From Clostridiales bacterium (lineage in GTDB: Bacteria > Bacillota > Clostridia > Oscillospirales > Oscillospiraceae), in assembly GCA_019418525.1 (NCBI GenBank), contig DYBS01000013.1, positions 1 to 22,691 on the forward strand: a stretch of 22,691 bases of DNA, read 5' to 3'. Shown here piece by piece: positions 22,290 through 22,691 of this stretch (positions are counted from its first letter, which is position 1; the number at the start of each line of letters is the position of its first letter). A program made the position numbers and the translations under genes. The notes beneath the pieces are model-generated. The model worked only from the letters and a program-made list of their open reading frames with translations, did no database searches and had not been told where the DNA came from.

Positions 22290-22691
22290 TTATTTCTCCC
22301 GGGCGTCACGCACCAGCTTGTAGATCTGGATCAGCAGGGTGGGCAGGAAGGCCAAGCCCACGATCTGGGCGACATGGGTGGCGTCCAGGGCCACGGCTTC
22401 AAAGAGGGTATTGAGCCCGGGCACGAAGAGCACGGCGGCCAGCAGCAGCAAGCCGCCGCCGAAGGCGGCCAGGGAGAAGGGGTTGGACCGGAAACCAAGG
22501 CGGAAGATGGACTCGCGGCCCCGGCAGTTGAAGCCGTGGAACAGCCGGGCAAGGGTCAGGGTGGCGAAGGCCATGGTGGAGGCCGCGGCAGCGCCGCCGT
22601 AGCCCAGGCCCAGGTAGAAGGCCGCCATGACGGGCACCGCGATCAGGAGGCCCTGGCCGAAGATGCGGCCCAGCAGGGGGCGGTCCAGGAT
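22290..22691 (-). CDS. Cation-transporting P-type ATPase, C-terminal fragment (runs off window)
   Basis: The last 133 residues of a longer protein whose start lies beyond the right edge. The frame is open to the last base (ATC codon at 22689-22691). Hydrophobic helices alternate with short loops, starting with ILDRPLLGRIFGQGLLIAVPV, and the C-terminal segment ends in LPTLLIQIYKLVRD. This resembles the C-terminal transmembrane domain of P-type cation pumps such as calcium-transporting ATPases. An internal GTG is not the real start. The catalytic DKTG and ATP-binding domains are outside the window, so the ion cannot be assigned. Confidence 0.75.
   Translation of the reverse strand: MLDRPLLGRIFGQGLLIAVPVMAAFYLGLGYGGAAAASTMAFATLTLARLFHGFNCRGRESIFRLGFRSNPFSLAAFGGGLLLLAAVLFVPGLNTLFEAVALDATHVAQIVGLAFLPTLLIQIYKLVRDAREK

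Noticed and set aside
1..22691. CRISPR array or complete restriction-modification system
   Set aside because: No regularly spaced repeats and no methylase, specificity subunit or cas-like gene were seen. The HsdR-N protein stands alone.

Overview
The window is GC-rich bacterial chromosome with gene content and order typical of a Gram-positive clostridial lineage, most likely an Oscillospiraceae-like gut anaerobe. The evidence is a T-box riboswitch ahead of valS, a yaaL-bofA sporulation pair, a YitT membrane protein, a DUF2089 regulator, single-polypeptide pyruvate carboxylase, a C_GCAxxG_C_C protein, strong AGGAGG ribosome binding sites and sharp TTGACA-17-TATAAT promoters. Genus and species cannot be read from the sequence. 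Most of it is housekeeping and metabolic. One stretch (17225-18506) is clearly more AT-rich and looks acquired.

Layout. 1-98: 5' part and promoter of a tRNA-Gly(GCC), minus strand. 182-1050: a HAD-IIB phosphatase with its own promoter. 1060-1847: a minus-strand operon of a DUF2089-type regulator and a small membrane protein, whose promoter carries a perfect inverted repeat in its spacer. 1890-5408: valine T-box leader, YcxB-like membrane protein, valS and a bidirectional terminator. 5422-9016: pyruvate carboxylase (minus strand) with promoter and leader. 9115-12152: recG, a GNAT acetyltransferase and a C_GCAxxG_C_C protein, probably one operon. 12157-12336: terminators and a second, complete tRNA-Gly(GCC). 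12368-20571: a long minus-strand cluster read from a promoter at 20542-20571, in the order parE-like, HsdR-N nuclease-like protein, parC-like, yitT, LUD-domain protein, transglutaminase-like lipoprotein. 20572-20829: a structured intergenic region. 20830-21407: overlapping yaaL-like (DUF2508) and bofA-like genes. 21465-22691: a second HAD-IIB phosphatase (TTG start) and the C-terminal end of a cation-transporting P-type ATPase that runs off the window.

How the genes fit together. The T-box has a GTC (valine) specifier and a TGGT acceptor-binding bulge, so it should raise valS when charged tRNA-Val is scarce. It also covers an unrelated membrane gene placed ahead of valS. The parE-like and parC-like genes encode the two subunits of one type IIA topoisomerase. 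They are separated by a single low-GC gene encoding an HsdR-type PD-(D/E)XK nuclease domain with no visible helicase part. It ends 4 bases before parC and supplies parC's ribosome binding site. This is the most unusual feature of the window. The lipoprotein at the end of that cluster has a transglutaminase-like fold in which the catalytic cysteine position is serine.
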